From the NCBI RefSeq assembly GCF_001297705.1, contig NZ_LIRF01000003.1, positions 1,550,001-1,614,000 of the forward strand: 64,000 nt of DNA, written 5' to 3'. Every line of letters starts with the position of its first letter. Position 1 is the first letter of the stretch. Source of the DNA: Chryseobacterium sp. ERMR1:04. GTDB lineage: Bacteria > Bacteroidota > Bacteroidia > Flavobacteriales > Weeksellaceae. A program made the position numbers and the translations under genes. Shown here piece after piece: positions 43,857-53,485 of the stretch. Below the pieces are notes generated by a model. The model was not told where the DNA came from. It was given only the letters and a program-made list of their open reading frames with translations, and did not search any database.

Positions 43857-45848
43857 TTAAAGAGTTTTTATGTAATCCTCAATAGCTTTTCCATCAACTT
43901 TTCCAATCAGTATTCCATCTTTCACATATTCTAATAAAATTGGCTTGATTTCATAATCAATACGAATTCTAAAATCTTGTGGCTCTAAACTATCATCTTC
44001 TAACTTCTTCTGAATAAAATAAGAATGACCAATCCACACATCTTCCGGTCTAAATTCTCCAGAAAGTGTTTTAGCCCGTTTTAATATTGTGTCCTCATTA
44101 ATAACATATTCATCATAGTTTTCAATAAATAACTCACTTATTTTCCTGAACCAATCTTTATGGAACACAATTTTATCATCATTTAACTCTTTAGGCAAAA
44201 CGTCTACAAAAGCAAACCTTCTTCTAATAGCATAATCTATATGTCCCACCGATCGATCAGCTGTGTTCATTGTACCAATGATGTAGAGATTTGGAGGAAG
44301 TATAATTTTATTCCCTTCACCCTCTATTTCATACAGACTTTCTACTTCCTTTCCTCTATATTCCAATGCATAGATTAACTCTCCTAAAACTGAAGAAAGA
44401 TTGGTACGGTTAATTTCATCGATAATGAGAACGTAGTTATTATTAGAATCATCATCTCTAGCATCATTTGCTAACTTTACAAGCAACCTATCTTCTGCTT
44501 TGTAAATTATCCCTTCTCCTTTCTCATTGGGTGTTGCAACAATTCCCCTTATAAAGTCTTCATAAGTGTAGCTTGGATGGAACTGAATTAAACTAGGTTT
44601 TCTAGAAATATCTATTTCATTTGGATCCTCATACAAATTTCCATCTTTCTTCAAATCAAATTTGGAATATAAAAAATGCATAAAATCTAAAGTTGATATA
44701 TCTGATGGATATTTATCTTTATATTCATTGAAAATATTTTGAATAGCTCCATTTAAATCAATTGTAGCAATCTTTTCAAAAGGCATGTCAAAGATCTTCA
44801 TTAAATTGACTAATGATGTTCTTCCATTAATTGGAAAGTACTTGTCAGGATAATACGAATTAAGAATTTTTATAATAAAGCTATCGCCAAATAATTTTGA
44901 TGCCTCTACTATATTTTCTTTCTCAGCCAAATCACTTAAAGCATTTTGTATATTAATTAAAATATCAAAAATATTTTCATTAGGAAATTTAGTTAATCGG
45001 TAATCCTCATCACCTTTACTGTAATATATTAGATAATTACCAGAGTTACCCGGTGTAAATTTCCCATATTTATCTAAACCTTTTTCAATCCACCAACAAA
45101 AGTTTGTATTATTGCTTTTTCCTATACAATAATCATCTAATTCCATTTTAGAAAACTGATTCTTAGAAAAGTATTCATAAAACTCTTCTAATCTGCTTTT
45201 AAAATTCTCATTATATTTTTTATCGGATTTACCTAACTTAAAAAAATTCTCAATCAGTTCCTTTGGTGATAAATTTTGAGGATTATTATTCATAAGGTCA
45301 TTAGCAATTATTTTTGCTAACCTTGTTTTTCCAGTACCTGGAGGACCTTGAAGAATAATTTGCTTTTTGTACTCCAAAATTTTTTTTAAATTTTCCATCT
45401 TTCCTATTGTAGTTTCAGAGTATAATAAATTATAAAGACTATTTGTTTGTGAAATTTCAGTGATTTTTTTAAATCCAAATTCAGGTGTTATTCCTTTTAC
45501 AGTTCCCATTTGTCCAGATCCCGGTATCGTTTCCCACTGAACACCATAAGAAGGAACTCCTTTTTTTTGGTTACTTTCATCAAAATAATACCATTTTTTA
45601 ACAGGAGTAGTTAATGACCATCCATCATCACTTTCAATAATTTTGTTACCTAGGGACTCCCCGTAAGCTATATAATTTGAGTTGTATTTAAGAATTAATA
45701 CATCATTTGCTCTTATTTCATTGTACAGACCTTTTTGGGTTGTTCCATCATGCATGAAGAAAGCTAATTTCGAAGATATTCTATTAAAATTATCTTCTAC
45801 ATAATCTTCACCTGGTTGTCCCACGCTACATACAAAATATTTTCTCAT
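43857..45848 (-). CDS. mcrB: McrB-type AAA+ GTPase with EVE-like N-terminal domain
   Basis: A 663-aa protein. The N-terminus (about 1-130: MRKYFVCSVGQPGEDYVEDN, IRANDVLILKYNSNYIAYGE) resembles EVE/PUA-like modified-base readers. A linker follows and then the AAA+ domain with Walker A LQGPPGTGKTRLAK, split by a large insert (about 200-410), Walker B VLIIDEINRTNLSSVLGELI and sensor IGTMNTADRSVGHIDYAIRR then RFAF. It translocates on DNA and activates McrC. The N-terminal reader decides which modification is targeted; that specificity is unknown. Confidence 0.88.
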   Translation of the reverse strand: MRKYFVCSVGQPGEDYVEDNFNRISSKLAFFMHDGTTQKGLYNEIRANDVLILKYNSNYIAYGESLGNKIIESDDGWSLTTPVKKWYYFDESNQKKGVPSYGVQWETIPGSGQMGTVKGITPEFGFKKITEISQTNSLYNLLYSETTIGKMENLKKILEYKKQIILQGPPGTGKTRLAKIIANDLMNNNPQNLSPKELIENFFKLGKSDKKYNENFKSRLEEFYEYFSKNQFSKMELDDYCIGKSNNTNFCWWIEKGLDKYGKFTPGNSGNYLIYYSKGDEDYRLTKFPNENIFDILINIQNALSDLAEKENIVEASKLFGDSFIIKILNSYYPDKYFPINGRTSLVNLMKIFDMPFEKIATIDLNGAIQNIFNEYKDKYPSDISTLDFMHFLYSKFDLKKDGNLYEDPNEIDISRKPSLIQFHPSYTYEDFIRGIVATPNEKGEGIIYKAEDRLLVKLANDARDDDSNNNYVLIIDEINRTNLSSVLGELIYALEYRGKEVESLYEIEGEGNKIILPPNLYIIGTMNTADRSVGHIDYAIRRRFAFVDVLPKELNDDKIVFHKDWFRKISELFIENYDEYVINEDTILKRAKTLSGEFRPEDVWIGHSYFIQKKLEDDSLEPQDFRIRIDYEIKPILLEYVKDGILIGKVDGKAIEDYIKTL

Positions 45849-45942
45849 TAATTTATTTTTAATATTCCAATAACATTCTTTTCAAGCAAATGGATTGCGT
45901 ATTTTATGATTTTATTTATTATTATTCTATTATTTATAGATA

Positions 45943-46902
45943 TTAAATCAGTTTTAGCTCCTTCCCAATATCTTGATACAATTTTGACAATGGTCTTTTA
46001 TGTTGTTCACTATCTAAAGTATAATTTCCCAAAATCATTCTATCAATTTCTGATTTACTGAACTTAAGTCCTTTGTAAGAACGCAGGTAAGCTTTATATT
46101 TTTTTGAATATTTAATTTTATTCTTAATTATTAATTCTAAAGCATGATCATGATGCAACTCATATAAATCATTTAAATTAAATACATCTAAATGTCCTTG
46201 GTGAAATTTTTTGAAATGAATTTGTACATCAGATTTATTTGATAAGGGGTTTATTACTGAAATATTTTTTATTATATGAGTAAATATAAAATCATCATTT
46301 TTCAGAAGATATGGATTTATTAATCCATCCTCCAAAGGGTCTTTTTCTTCTTTTGCTCCAAAACCATTACAAGGTTTACAAGAAGGAATTAGATTGTAAT
46401 AACTTAAAGCTAACAAAGGATATTTTGCTTTTGGATAAAAATGATCAATTTCGGGCTTTATTTTTTTTGTTTTTGTTGTTGTATAGATATAATTCCTATT
46501 ACAATAAGTACAAGTATCAATTTTAATTCTATTTATAAATTCCCATTTATCTAATTCTTTCTCATAACCATGACTTACAAATATGTTATATATTATTTTA
46601 TAATCATTAGTACTACTATCTATGAGTGGGCTATTAGTATTAACTAAATTAGTTGCTTTATTTAAAAGATCTGAACATTCTTGTTTAATTAAAGGTTTTA
46701 AATATAAATCTGGTTCATTTACAAAATCATTAAGCTGAGTTTCAAGATTATTAGAATAATTTAACAATATTCTTGGTTGTCCTTTTGGGTTTTTAAAAAT
46801 ACCACCATCCTTTAAAACTCTATTTATTTGATTTAAAATAAAATCTCTAATAGCTAAATAATGCGCTTCAACAAATGAGTTATTTTTAATAATTGGAATC
46901 AT
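45943..46902 (-). CDS. ptuB: HNH endonuclease, Septu PtuB-like
   Basis: A 319-aa protein with an HNH nuclease core: CTYCNRNYIYT (about 133), IKPEIDHFYPKAKYPLLALS (catalytic His in DHF), YYNLIPSCKPCNGFGAKEEK with the second CxxC and Asn. This HNH layout is that of the PtuB subunit of the Septu defence system and related ATPase-HNH pairs. Its start overlaps the end of the ATPase gene by 17 bp. Function as anti-phage effector nuclease is inferred from pairing. Confidence 0.82.
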   Translation of the reverse strand: MIPIIKNNSFVEAHYLAIRDFILNQINRVLKDGGIFKNPKGQPRILLNYSNNLETQLNDFVNEPDLYLKPLIKQECSDLLNKATNLVNTNSPLIDSSTNDYKIIYNIFVSHGYEKELDKWEFINRIKIDTCTYCNRNYIYTTTKTKKIKPEIDHFYPKAKYPLLALSYYNLIPSCKPCNGFGAKEEKDPLEDGLINPYLLKNDDFIFTHIIKNISVINPLSNKSDVQIHFKKFHQGHLDVFNLNDLYELHHDHALELIIKNKIKYSKKYKAYLRSYKGLKFSKSEIDRMILGNYTLDSEQHKRPLSKLYQDIGKELKLI

Positions 46903-48781
46903 TTTTAAGCTGATTTAGTTTTTCTTCCAGTCTTTTTATTTCGTCATCTTTATATTCGGGAAAGGCTTCCATAAACATATCATTCAATTTATCATTTAAA
47001 TAAGGTTCACCTATTTGGTTAATAACTTTAAGTGCAATATTTGGCGAGCTAATCCATTCTATTTCACTTCTTTTTTCTTTGATATTTATATAATCGATTA
47101 TATTTTGAATTTTATTCATTGCAAAATCACCGATTAAACCGTTATTAACAAAGAAAGAACTTGCCAATAAATCATTAATATTAGCACCAAATGATTCAAT
47201 TGGTCTAGATTCATCGTTTAAAACAATTTGATTATTCGATTTATCTAAATACACTACATTATAATTTAGAATATCAGATAATGTTAATGGGTCATGAGTA
47301 GTAAATATAATTTGAACATTACTATTGAAATCATTAAAATACATACTAAAAAACTCTAGTATTGTACTTACATACTTTTTTTTCCATTGTGGGTGAAATC
47401 CTAAATCAGCTTCATCTAGCAATACAAAGTTTACAGTATCGATAGTTTTTTTCGTAAAGTCTTTGAATACCTCGTGAAATCTAGAAAACAAATTAAGCAT
47501 TGCATTTTCACCAGAACTCAAATTTCTTTCTGAAGGCTGAAAATTTATAAAATCTTTAATTTTAGAAAATCTTACATTTATAAGTTCATCGATTTTTTCA
47601 GTTTTATTACTGTAATATTCTTCCACTACATTTAAAAACCTATTTTGAAGTTCTAATAACTCAATTGCTTTATTGTGTTCCAAATAGATTGCTTTATAAT
47701 TCCATTCAAAATTTTTATTATCTCGGTCATCTACAGCTTCCGCAGCATCAATAAAACTATATACCTTTTCAATCAAATCCTTTGTTTCCTGTATTGGAAG
47801 TAATGTAAACTCATCAGAACTCATTTTATAACAATGATCGTCTAAAAAATCATAAAAAGCCTCAAATGCTGAAGAATTGTAGTTTTCCTTAATAAAATCT
47901 CTTTTTTCTCTTTTTAGAAATCCTTCTCCCAAATAATCATTACTTCTCTCCATTTGTATAATAAAAAGGCAAATAAAGTCCATTAAAAAGTAATTTTTCA
48001 ACAAATCCTTTTGGAGTTTCACTAAACTATATCCCTTTGGCCTATTATTATTAATTTCATTTGCTTCTTTCTTTATTTTTTCATATATAAATTGAAGCTC
48101 ATCACGAAAGCCATATGGAGTATTGTGAAATTGAATTTTATCGGTTTCTCGATCCACATCAATCATATAACGTGTGAAGGTAATTTTATTTAAGTGATTT
48201 GCTGGCAAATCAAATAGTTCAACAAATTTACCACCAATATCTGAGTTGGTAAAATCCATTTGCCTGATCGAGTTTCTCATTTTAAGATGTTGAAGAGGCT
48301 CAACGTTTTCATTCCCTTTTCTAATATCATTAATGTTTTCCAAATCTTTTTCTATAGTATTATCTAAGCTAAGATCAAAACCATTTCTATCAGATTTAAA
48401 ATCTAAATATGGGGAATAGTATAAAGTAATAGCATTATTACTAAAAGTTTCAAATTCAAAGCCAAATTGTACCCTTGATCTATTTCTTATTAGAACATCA
48501 TTATCCTTTTCAAAAATTAAAGCTGATTGTAAGCCATACTCATTATTTAGAACTTCAATCAACATATTTAATAATGAACTTTTACCTGCACCATTACGTC
48601 CAACTATAGCACTAACTTGGCTAATTACATTTTCACAATAAAAATTTGCTATGTAATTTTCATTTCCTTTTCTACTGATAAAATTATTTTCTAATGAATA
48701 AATAAATCTTCCTCCCAAATTAATTATCTGAGGTTCTTCGAACAAATAATATTCTTTGATGTATATTGCAGATAAAATCAT
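46886..48781 (-). CDS. ptuA: AAA/ABC-type ATPase, Septu PtuA-like
   Basis: A 631-aa ATPase of the OLD/RecN-like ABC class. Walker A is IVGRNGAGKSSLLNMLIEVL (about 60-79); a long helical middle region separates it from the signature LSSGENAMLNLFSRF, Walker B FVLLDEADLGFHPQWKKK and the H-loop IIFTTHDPLTLSDIL. It forms an ATPase-nuclease pair with the overlapping HNH gene. In Septu, PtuA senses infection and controls PtuB. Confidence 0.82.
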   Translation of the reverse strand: MILSAIYIKEYYLFEEPQIINLGGRFIYSLENNFISRKGNENYIANFYCENVISQVSAIVGRNGAGKSSLLNMLIEVLNNEYGLQSALIFEKDNDVLIRNRSRVQFGFEFETFSNNAITLYYSPYLDFKSDRNGFDLSLDNTIEKDLENINDIRKGNENVEPLQHLKMRNSIRQMDFTNSDIGGKFVELFDLPANHLNKITFTRYMIDVDRETDKIQFHNTPYGFRDELQFIYEKIKKEANEINNNRPKGYSLVKLQKDLLKNYFLMDFICLFIIQMERSNDYLGEGFLKREKRDFIKENYNSSAFEAFYDFLDDHCYKMSSDEFTLLPIQETKDLIEKVYSFIDAAEAVDDRDNKNFEWNYKAIYLEHNKAIELLELQNRFLNVVEEYYSNKTEKIDELINVRFSKIKDFINFQPSERNLSSGENAMLNLFSRFHEVFKDFTKKTIDTVNFVLLDEADLGFHPQWKKKYVSTILEFFSMYFNDFNSNVQIIFTTHDPLTLSDILNYNVVYLDKSNNQIVLNDESRPIESFGANINDLLASSFFVNNGLIGDFAMNKIQNIIDYINIKEKRSEIEWISSPNIALKVINQIGEPYLNDKLNDMFMEAFPEYKDDEIKRLEEKLNQLKNDSNY

Positions 48782-48799
48782 ATTATTTCTATTTTAAAT

Positions 48800-50965
48800 T
48801 TATAAAATCTTCTCAAATACCCCAATCACTTTAAAATTTATCGTCTCCTCATCTCGTAAAACAATAGATTCATAAGGTTTTGTTGACATCGCTTTTAAAG
48901 TAATTTCCTCGTGATGCCATCCATCATCATCGGTGGCTTTTTTACTAAAGTATTTTTTTATGGTATAATTGGCTCCTGTTTCGCTATCAAAAACATCACT
49001 GCCCTCAACCAAAGTAATCAAACCATTCCTGCTTCCTCCTGTATATTTTTTAAACAAACAGAAACTGCCATTGGGAATCACTTTGTTCATGGATTCCCCA
49101 ACAACCTTGCAAATAAAATAATCCTGTGATGAACCTAAATGAGGGATTTCAATATACTTTGCTTCTCCTGCAGACTGTAGATCTGAAAAATTACCCGCTG
49201 CAATTTCTAAATCATAGAAAGGAACAGTATATTCATTAGGCTTGTCTAAAATTATTAATGGTTGTTGTTGATGATCTTTTTCTTGATGAATAGGAATTAG
49301 TTGAGAAAAATATTTACGAAGATTAGGGTTACATACATAGATGTAAGTCCCTTCTATTCCACGTAATAAAATAGTTTTATAAATATTGATAACATAATCC
49401 AGTAAAACCTGTTCATCTTTAATGGTATTTTTACCACCTTTATCTTCATAATTATCTTTATTGACAATAAATTTATTATTGATGAAATCATAATCAAACT
49501 CAGGCCCAAGGATGACTCCTGTATAATTAAGATCATAGCCTTGAGTAGTATGAATACAGCCAACTTCATTAATAGCATTGGTAGAATTTACCCAATCAAT
49601 TTCTGTACTGTTCCATTGTAGTAAAGTATCATTAATTATAATATCGAACTTTGATTTATCTTTTTTAGAGATCCATTTCCAAGCAAATCCGGCAACCATT
49701 CTGGACAAACCCTTTTGATTTTCTTTTATTTTTATTTGATTAATCATCTCATTGAGATCATCAAACAGTTTAAAATCATAAAAACCAAAAGTAGATTTTA
49801 TATTTTCAGATTTTATATTGCCATCAAACAGTTGATGAATAAACTCTACATATTCATTTCCTCCTTTAACTCTAAATTGAGTTTTCAATTTCCTAACAAT
49901 CGTGCTGTCTTTATTTTTTAATAATTCAAATTTTTCTGTCAATACATCAGTAGGTTTTATAGATTGAAATGGATCATAGAAGACAATAGCCTTTTTTGAA
50001 CAGTAATCTACCAAATCTAATTCATCATAACCATTGGGATCAAAACAGACTCTTTTCATAGCATCATCGAAAGATTTATAATTAACAAGATTTTGCCTTC
50101 TTCTCAAACGATGCCCTTCATCCACTATTAACAAATCATATTTCTGTTTACTTACATCAGAAGGACCAATCACCATTTTATTAGACAGTCCTTTTATATT
50201 TTTGAATACATTAGAGATAGTTTTTCTAAATGAAGTCATCGGGATAACCAAAGCCATCTTAAGGTTTCCATACTTGTCTTTTACTTGATTTAGCAACAGA
50301 AAAATATCTTTATCATCTTCATCAAAATCAGATGTATTGAAATCATCCAGATTGGTTTTTAAAAGTTTAAAGAGAAAAATTGCAAGAATAGACTTCCCTG
50401 TTCCTGCACCACCTTGTATTAAACTCACTTTTGTCTTATCATCAAGAAGACAATCCAGAATCATTTTCAGTCCTGCTATTTGTTCTTTGGACAATGATTT
50501 ATAAGGTGAATATTTAAATAAGTCAGAATTATCTATATCTTCAAGAGAACGCCTTGCAATTCCCATACTTTGTAGCTCAGACCAAATATTTTTAAACTGT
50601 TCCCAATAAACTTCTTTTTGCTGATAAAATTGATGATTAGATATACCTAGATTCCCATTTTGTAAAGAATACATTCCGTCTGCAGAAATGTACTTGATAA
50701 GATTTGATTCAACATCCAAAGTCGCAGATTTATTAAACTTATCGCTTAAAATTAAGTTAACAGTGCTTAGTTTTTGTTTTTTTTGAGTTTTAGAATGTGT
50801 TTTTAATCTGTTAAGAACATCTGTTGTTTCACCTACATACGCTTCTTTAGTTTTATTTTCTTCTAAAAAATAAACTAATGGCCAATTAAGAAAATCACGA
50901 TGATTTTCTGTAATATTAGATTCTAAAGTATGGTCAAATGGATATTGTTGTATAGAAAAATTCAT
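48800..50965 (-). CDS. GIY-YIG nuclease / DUF2075 helicase-like / S24 peptidase-like fusion
   Basis: A 721-aa protein with three modules. First, a GIY-YIG-type nuclease (about 30-100: LVYFLEENKTKEAYVGETTD, then NRLKTH). Second, a DUF2075 helicase-like ATPase: Walker A LIQGGAGTGKSILAIFLF, Walker B YDLLIVDEGHRLRRR, and a second RecA domain with GCIHTTQGYDLNYTGVILGP. Third, a C-terminal LexA/S24-like domain with nucleophile Ser in KVVGESMNKVIPNGSFCLFK and a Lys in YTIKKYFSKK. It lies 15 bp after a MazG-like gene. Predicted to act in DNA-targeting defence; mechanism unknown. Confidence 0.85.
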   Translation of the reverse strand: MNFSIQQYPFDHTLESNITENHRDFLNWPLVYFLEENKTKEAYVGETTDVLNRLKTHSKTQKKQKLSTVNLILSDKFNKSATLDVESNLIKYISADGMYSLQNGNLGISNHQFYQQKEVYWEQFKNIWSELQSMGIARRSLEDIDNSDLFKYSPYKSLSKEQIAGLKMILDCLLDDKTKVSLIQGGAGTGKSILAIFLFKLLKTNLDDFNTSDFDEDDKDIFLLLNQVKDKYGNLKMALVIPMTSFRKTISNVFKNIKGLSNKMVIGPSDVSKQKYDLLIVDEGHRLRRRQNLVNYKSFDDAMKRVCFDPNGYDELDLVDYCSKKAIVFYDPFQSIKPTDVLTEKFELLKNKDSTIVRKLKTQFRVKGGNEYVEFIHQLFDGNIKSENIKSTFGFYDFKLFDDLNEMINQIKIKENQKGLSRMVAGFAWKWISKKDKSKFDIIINDTLLQWNSTEIDWVNSTNAINEVGCIHTTQGYDLNYTGVILGPEFDYDFINNKFIVNKDNYEDKGGKNTIKDEQVLLDYVINIYKTILLRGIEGTYIYVCNPNLRKYFSQLIPIHQEKDHQQQPLIILDKPNEYTVPFYDLEIAAGNFSDLQSAGEAKYIEIPHLGSSQDYFICKVVGESMNKVIPNGSFCLFKKYTGGSRNGLITLVEGSDVFDSETGANYTIKKYFSKKATDDDGWHHEEITLKAMSTKPYESIVLRDEETINFKVIGVFEKIL

Positions 50966-50980
50966 TATTAAAAGCTGATA

Positions 50981-51310
50981 CTACAATTCGTTATACTTAG
51001 TTGCATTCCCTTTTGATTTATCAACAGGATATTTTTCTGCATTTTTCTGCATTTTCTCCTGAATGATTTCAGCAATGTTTAAATCGTGTTTGTTTGCTAT
51101 AAGAAATGCGTACATTAACACGTCAGCTAACTCTTCTTTAAGCTTATCAAGCTTGAAATCTTCGCTATCTTTCCATAAAAATAATTCAAGGAGTTCGGAC
51201 GATTCAATAGACAAAGCTAGAGCTAAATCTTTTGAATTGTGAAACTGTTCCCAATCTCGCTCATCCCTGAATTTTACGATTTCGTGTATTAATTTATTTA
51301 TGTCACTCAT
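50981..51310 (-). CDS. MazG-like nucleotide pyrophosphohydrolase
   Basis: A 109-aa protein of the MazG/iMazG type. The metal-binding helices are visible: LALSIESSELLELFLWKDSE and LKEELADVLMYAFLIANKHD (EExxE ... ExxD pattern). It hydrolyses (d)NTPs to monophosphates. It is the first gene of the defence-island transcript, 15 bp before the DUF2075 fusion gene, so the two are probably a functional pair. Confidence 0.88.
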   Translation of the reverse strand: MSDINKLIHEIVKFRDERDWEQFHNSKDLALALSIESSELLELFLWKDSEDFKLDKLKEELADVLMYAFLIANKHDLNIAEIIQEKMQKNAEKYPVDKSKGNATKYNEL

Positions 51311-51610
51311 AGTTTAGTTTTTTACTATCTAATTTTCAAAAAGTAGTAATAAATTCAAAGATATTAAAAATAGTCTTCACATTGAAGTGAACATCCATGA
51401 ACATTCAGCTTTTATAAATATTGATATCATCATGTATTTGTAATTGAATATCTAACCGTCTAATCTTTTTAATATTATTTATATTAAAAAGATTATTTCC
51501 TACTTCTAAGACTATGAATACTAATTTTTAATTTAAAATATTAATCAAATATAAATAGTTATTAGTTTTTTAAATTATGGAAATCCGTAAATAAAAAGGG
51601 TATATTAAAG
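51311..51610. other. AT-rich gap at the right edge of the defence island
   Basis: Apart from the terminator at 51611-51642, no gene, RNA or repeat was recognised. It is expected to hold the promoter of the MazG-DUF2075 transcript. No tRNA or direct-repeat attachment site was seen. Confidence 0.45.
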
Positions 51611-51642
51611 AAAAAAACTCCGATAACAATGTTATCAGAGTT
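51611..51642 (-). terminator. Terminator after mnmE
   Basis: On the minus strand AACTCTGATAAC, short loop, GTTATCGGAGTT, then TTTTTTC; twelve pairs with one G-U. Confidence 0.85.
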
Positions 51643-51700
51643 TTAAAAGATGTATTTTTTTATGTTAAATATTAAGAATATAGTGTATTGAATTTCTTTA

Positions 51701-53086
51701 TTACTTCCCGATACAAAACTTAGAAAAGATATTCCCCAACACCTCATCATTGGTCACTTCACCAGAAATCTCACCAAGATGTTCCAGCGCATTTCTTAAC
51801 TCATATGCTAATAGCTCTGTTGAAATTTGGAACGTAATCGCTTCCTTCACTTTATTCACCGCATCCAAAGACTTTCCTAACGCTTCAAAATGACGCTGAT
51901 TAGTAATCACCACGTTATTTTCTGCAGATTTTAACTGTTCAACGTAAGAAGATAATTCGTTTTTAAGGTCTTGTATATTTTGATTTTCGACGGCAGAAAT
52001 TTTGATAAAATCAAATTCCTGAGAGATTTCGTTTCTGAAAATAGACTCTACTTTTTCGTAGGTGGCTGGAAAAACTTCATCAATTTTTGTGGCGCAAATA
52101 ATCAATTTTAAATCATCGCGTTGCAACGATTTAATCATTTCAATATCTTCAGAGAAGTTTTCTGTTGCAGCATCAGCTAAGTAGACTAATATATTAGCAT
52201 TTTCTACTTTTTCCTTGGCTTTCTTAACGCCGATGGCTTCAATTTCGTCAACGGTTTCACGCAGTCCAGCGGTATCGATTAGACGGAACGCATGACCTTT
52301 AATGTGTAAAATTTCTTCAATGGTGTCTCTCGTTGTTCCGGCAATACTGCTAACAATCGCTCTTTCTTCTTTCAATAAAGCATTCAGTAAAGTCGATTTT
52401 CCCGCATTGGGTTTTCCAATGATCGCAACGGCTGTTCCATTTTTGATGGCATTTCCGTATTGAAAACTTTCGATCAGAGAATTGAGTTTTAATTCAATTT
52501 TATCAAGCAATATATTTAGTGCAGATCGGTCGGCAAATTCTACATCTTCTTCCGCAAAATCAAGTTCTAATTCAACTAAAGAAACAAAATTCAATAAGTC
52601 GGTTCTTAAAACAGATATTTCATTTGTAATCCCCCCCTTCAACTGATTAATAGCCACTTTTCTGGAAGCTTCATTTTCCGAAGCAATCACATCAGCAATC
52701 GCTTCAGCTTGAGAAAGATCAATTCTTCCATTGATAAAAGCTCGAAGCGTAAATTCTCCCGCTTTTGCCATTCTGGCACCGCTTTTAATCAGGGTTTCTA
52801 AGATACGTTTTCCAATGTGTGGAGAGCCGTGAAAAGCAATTTCCACAGAATTTTCAGTCGTAAAACTTTTTGGAGCCAGGAAAATAGACAACATCACCTC
52901 ATCAATCGCTTCATCGCCATCCATAAAATAGCCATAATGAATCGTATGAGACTTTTGTTTCTCCAATTTTTTCTTGGGAAAAGATTTTTGAACGACAGAT
53001 AAAGCATCGTTCCCTGAAACTCTGATAATGCCTAAAGCACCTACTCCATTGGCCGTAGCCAGTGCACAAATGGTATCGTTATTCAT
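51701..53086 (-). CDS. mnmE: tRNA modification GTPase MnmE
   Basis: A 461-aa GTPase that, with MnmG, adds the 5-carboxymethylaminomethyl group to wobble uridine of several tRNAs. The N-terminal formyl-THF-binding domain starts DTICALATANGVGALGIIRV. The G domain has G1 IIGKPNAGKSTLLNALL, G2/G3 GTTRDTIEEI and DTAGLRET, and G4 ATKID. The C-terminus ends in the invariant FCIGK, whose Cys is required. Full length. It borders the defence island. Confidence 0.97.
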   Translation of the reverse strand: MNNDTICALATANGVGALGIIRVSGNDALSVVQKSFPKKKLEKQKSHTIHYGYFMDGDEAIDEVMLSIFLAPKSFTTENSVEIAFHGSPHIGKRILETLIKSGARMAKAGEFTLRAFINGRIDLSQAEAIADVIASENEASRKVAINQLKGGITNEISVLRTDLLNFVSLVELELDFAEEDVEFADRSALNILLDKIELKLNSLIESFQYGNAIKNGTAVAIIGKPNAGKSTLLNALLKEERAIVSSIAGTTRDTIEEILHIKGHAFRLIDTAGLRETVDEIEAIGVKKAKEKVENANILVYLADAATENFSEDIEMIKSLQRDDLKLIICATKIDEVFPATYEKVESIFRNEISQEFDFIKISAVENQNIQDLKNELSSYVEQLKSAENNVVITNQRHFEALGKSLDAVNKVKEAITFQISTELLAYELRNALEHLGEISGEVTNDEVLGNIFSKFCIGK

Positions 53087-53295
53087 GTAGCAAATTTACG
53101 ATTTTTAATCGCATTGAACCATATGGTTTATCTATTGTGCTTATTTTTTGGAGCTATTTCCCGCTTTCCATTACAATCTTTTTTTCAAAAAGGATTTTCT
53201 CTACAACACGAGGAACGAGTTTCGACGATTCAATAATTATAAATATAAAAATTGAGTCAATCGGGGGCTAGGGTATTCGTCGCAAACATTACTTT

Positions 53296-53473
53296 TTGTC
53301 ATTGTGAAGAGCGAAGCGACGAAGCAATCTCTTTTACATCATTTTTGTCATTCAGAGCGCAACGAAGTGGAGCGTGGAATCTAAACTGATTTTGTTATTC
53401 GTGTTGAGATCCCTCCGGAATGACAAACTTTATGAGATTTTGAGATTGCTTCACCTTCGGTTCGCAATGACAA
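53296..53473. repeat. Nested dispersed inverted repeats
   Basis: The outer pair runs from ttgtcattgtgaagagcgaa (53296) to ttcggttcgcaatgacaa (ends 53473); nested inside is tttgtcattcagagcgcaac to cctccggaatgacaaa (53343-53427). Both are members of the family at 1142-1243 and in the tandem array. This explains most of the 53087-53485 gap. Confidence 0.75.
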
Positions 53474-53485
53474 TTTCCAGTAAAA

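Noticed and set aside
42398..51700. Integrase-bounded mobile island
   Set aside because: No integrase, transposase, tRNA or direct-repeat attachment site was seen at either edge.
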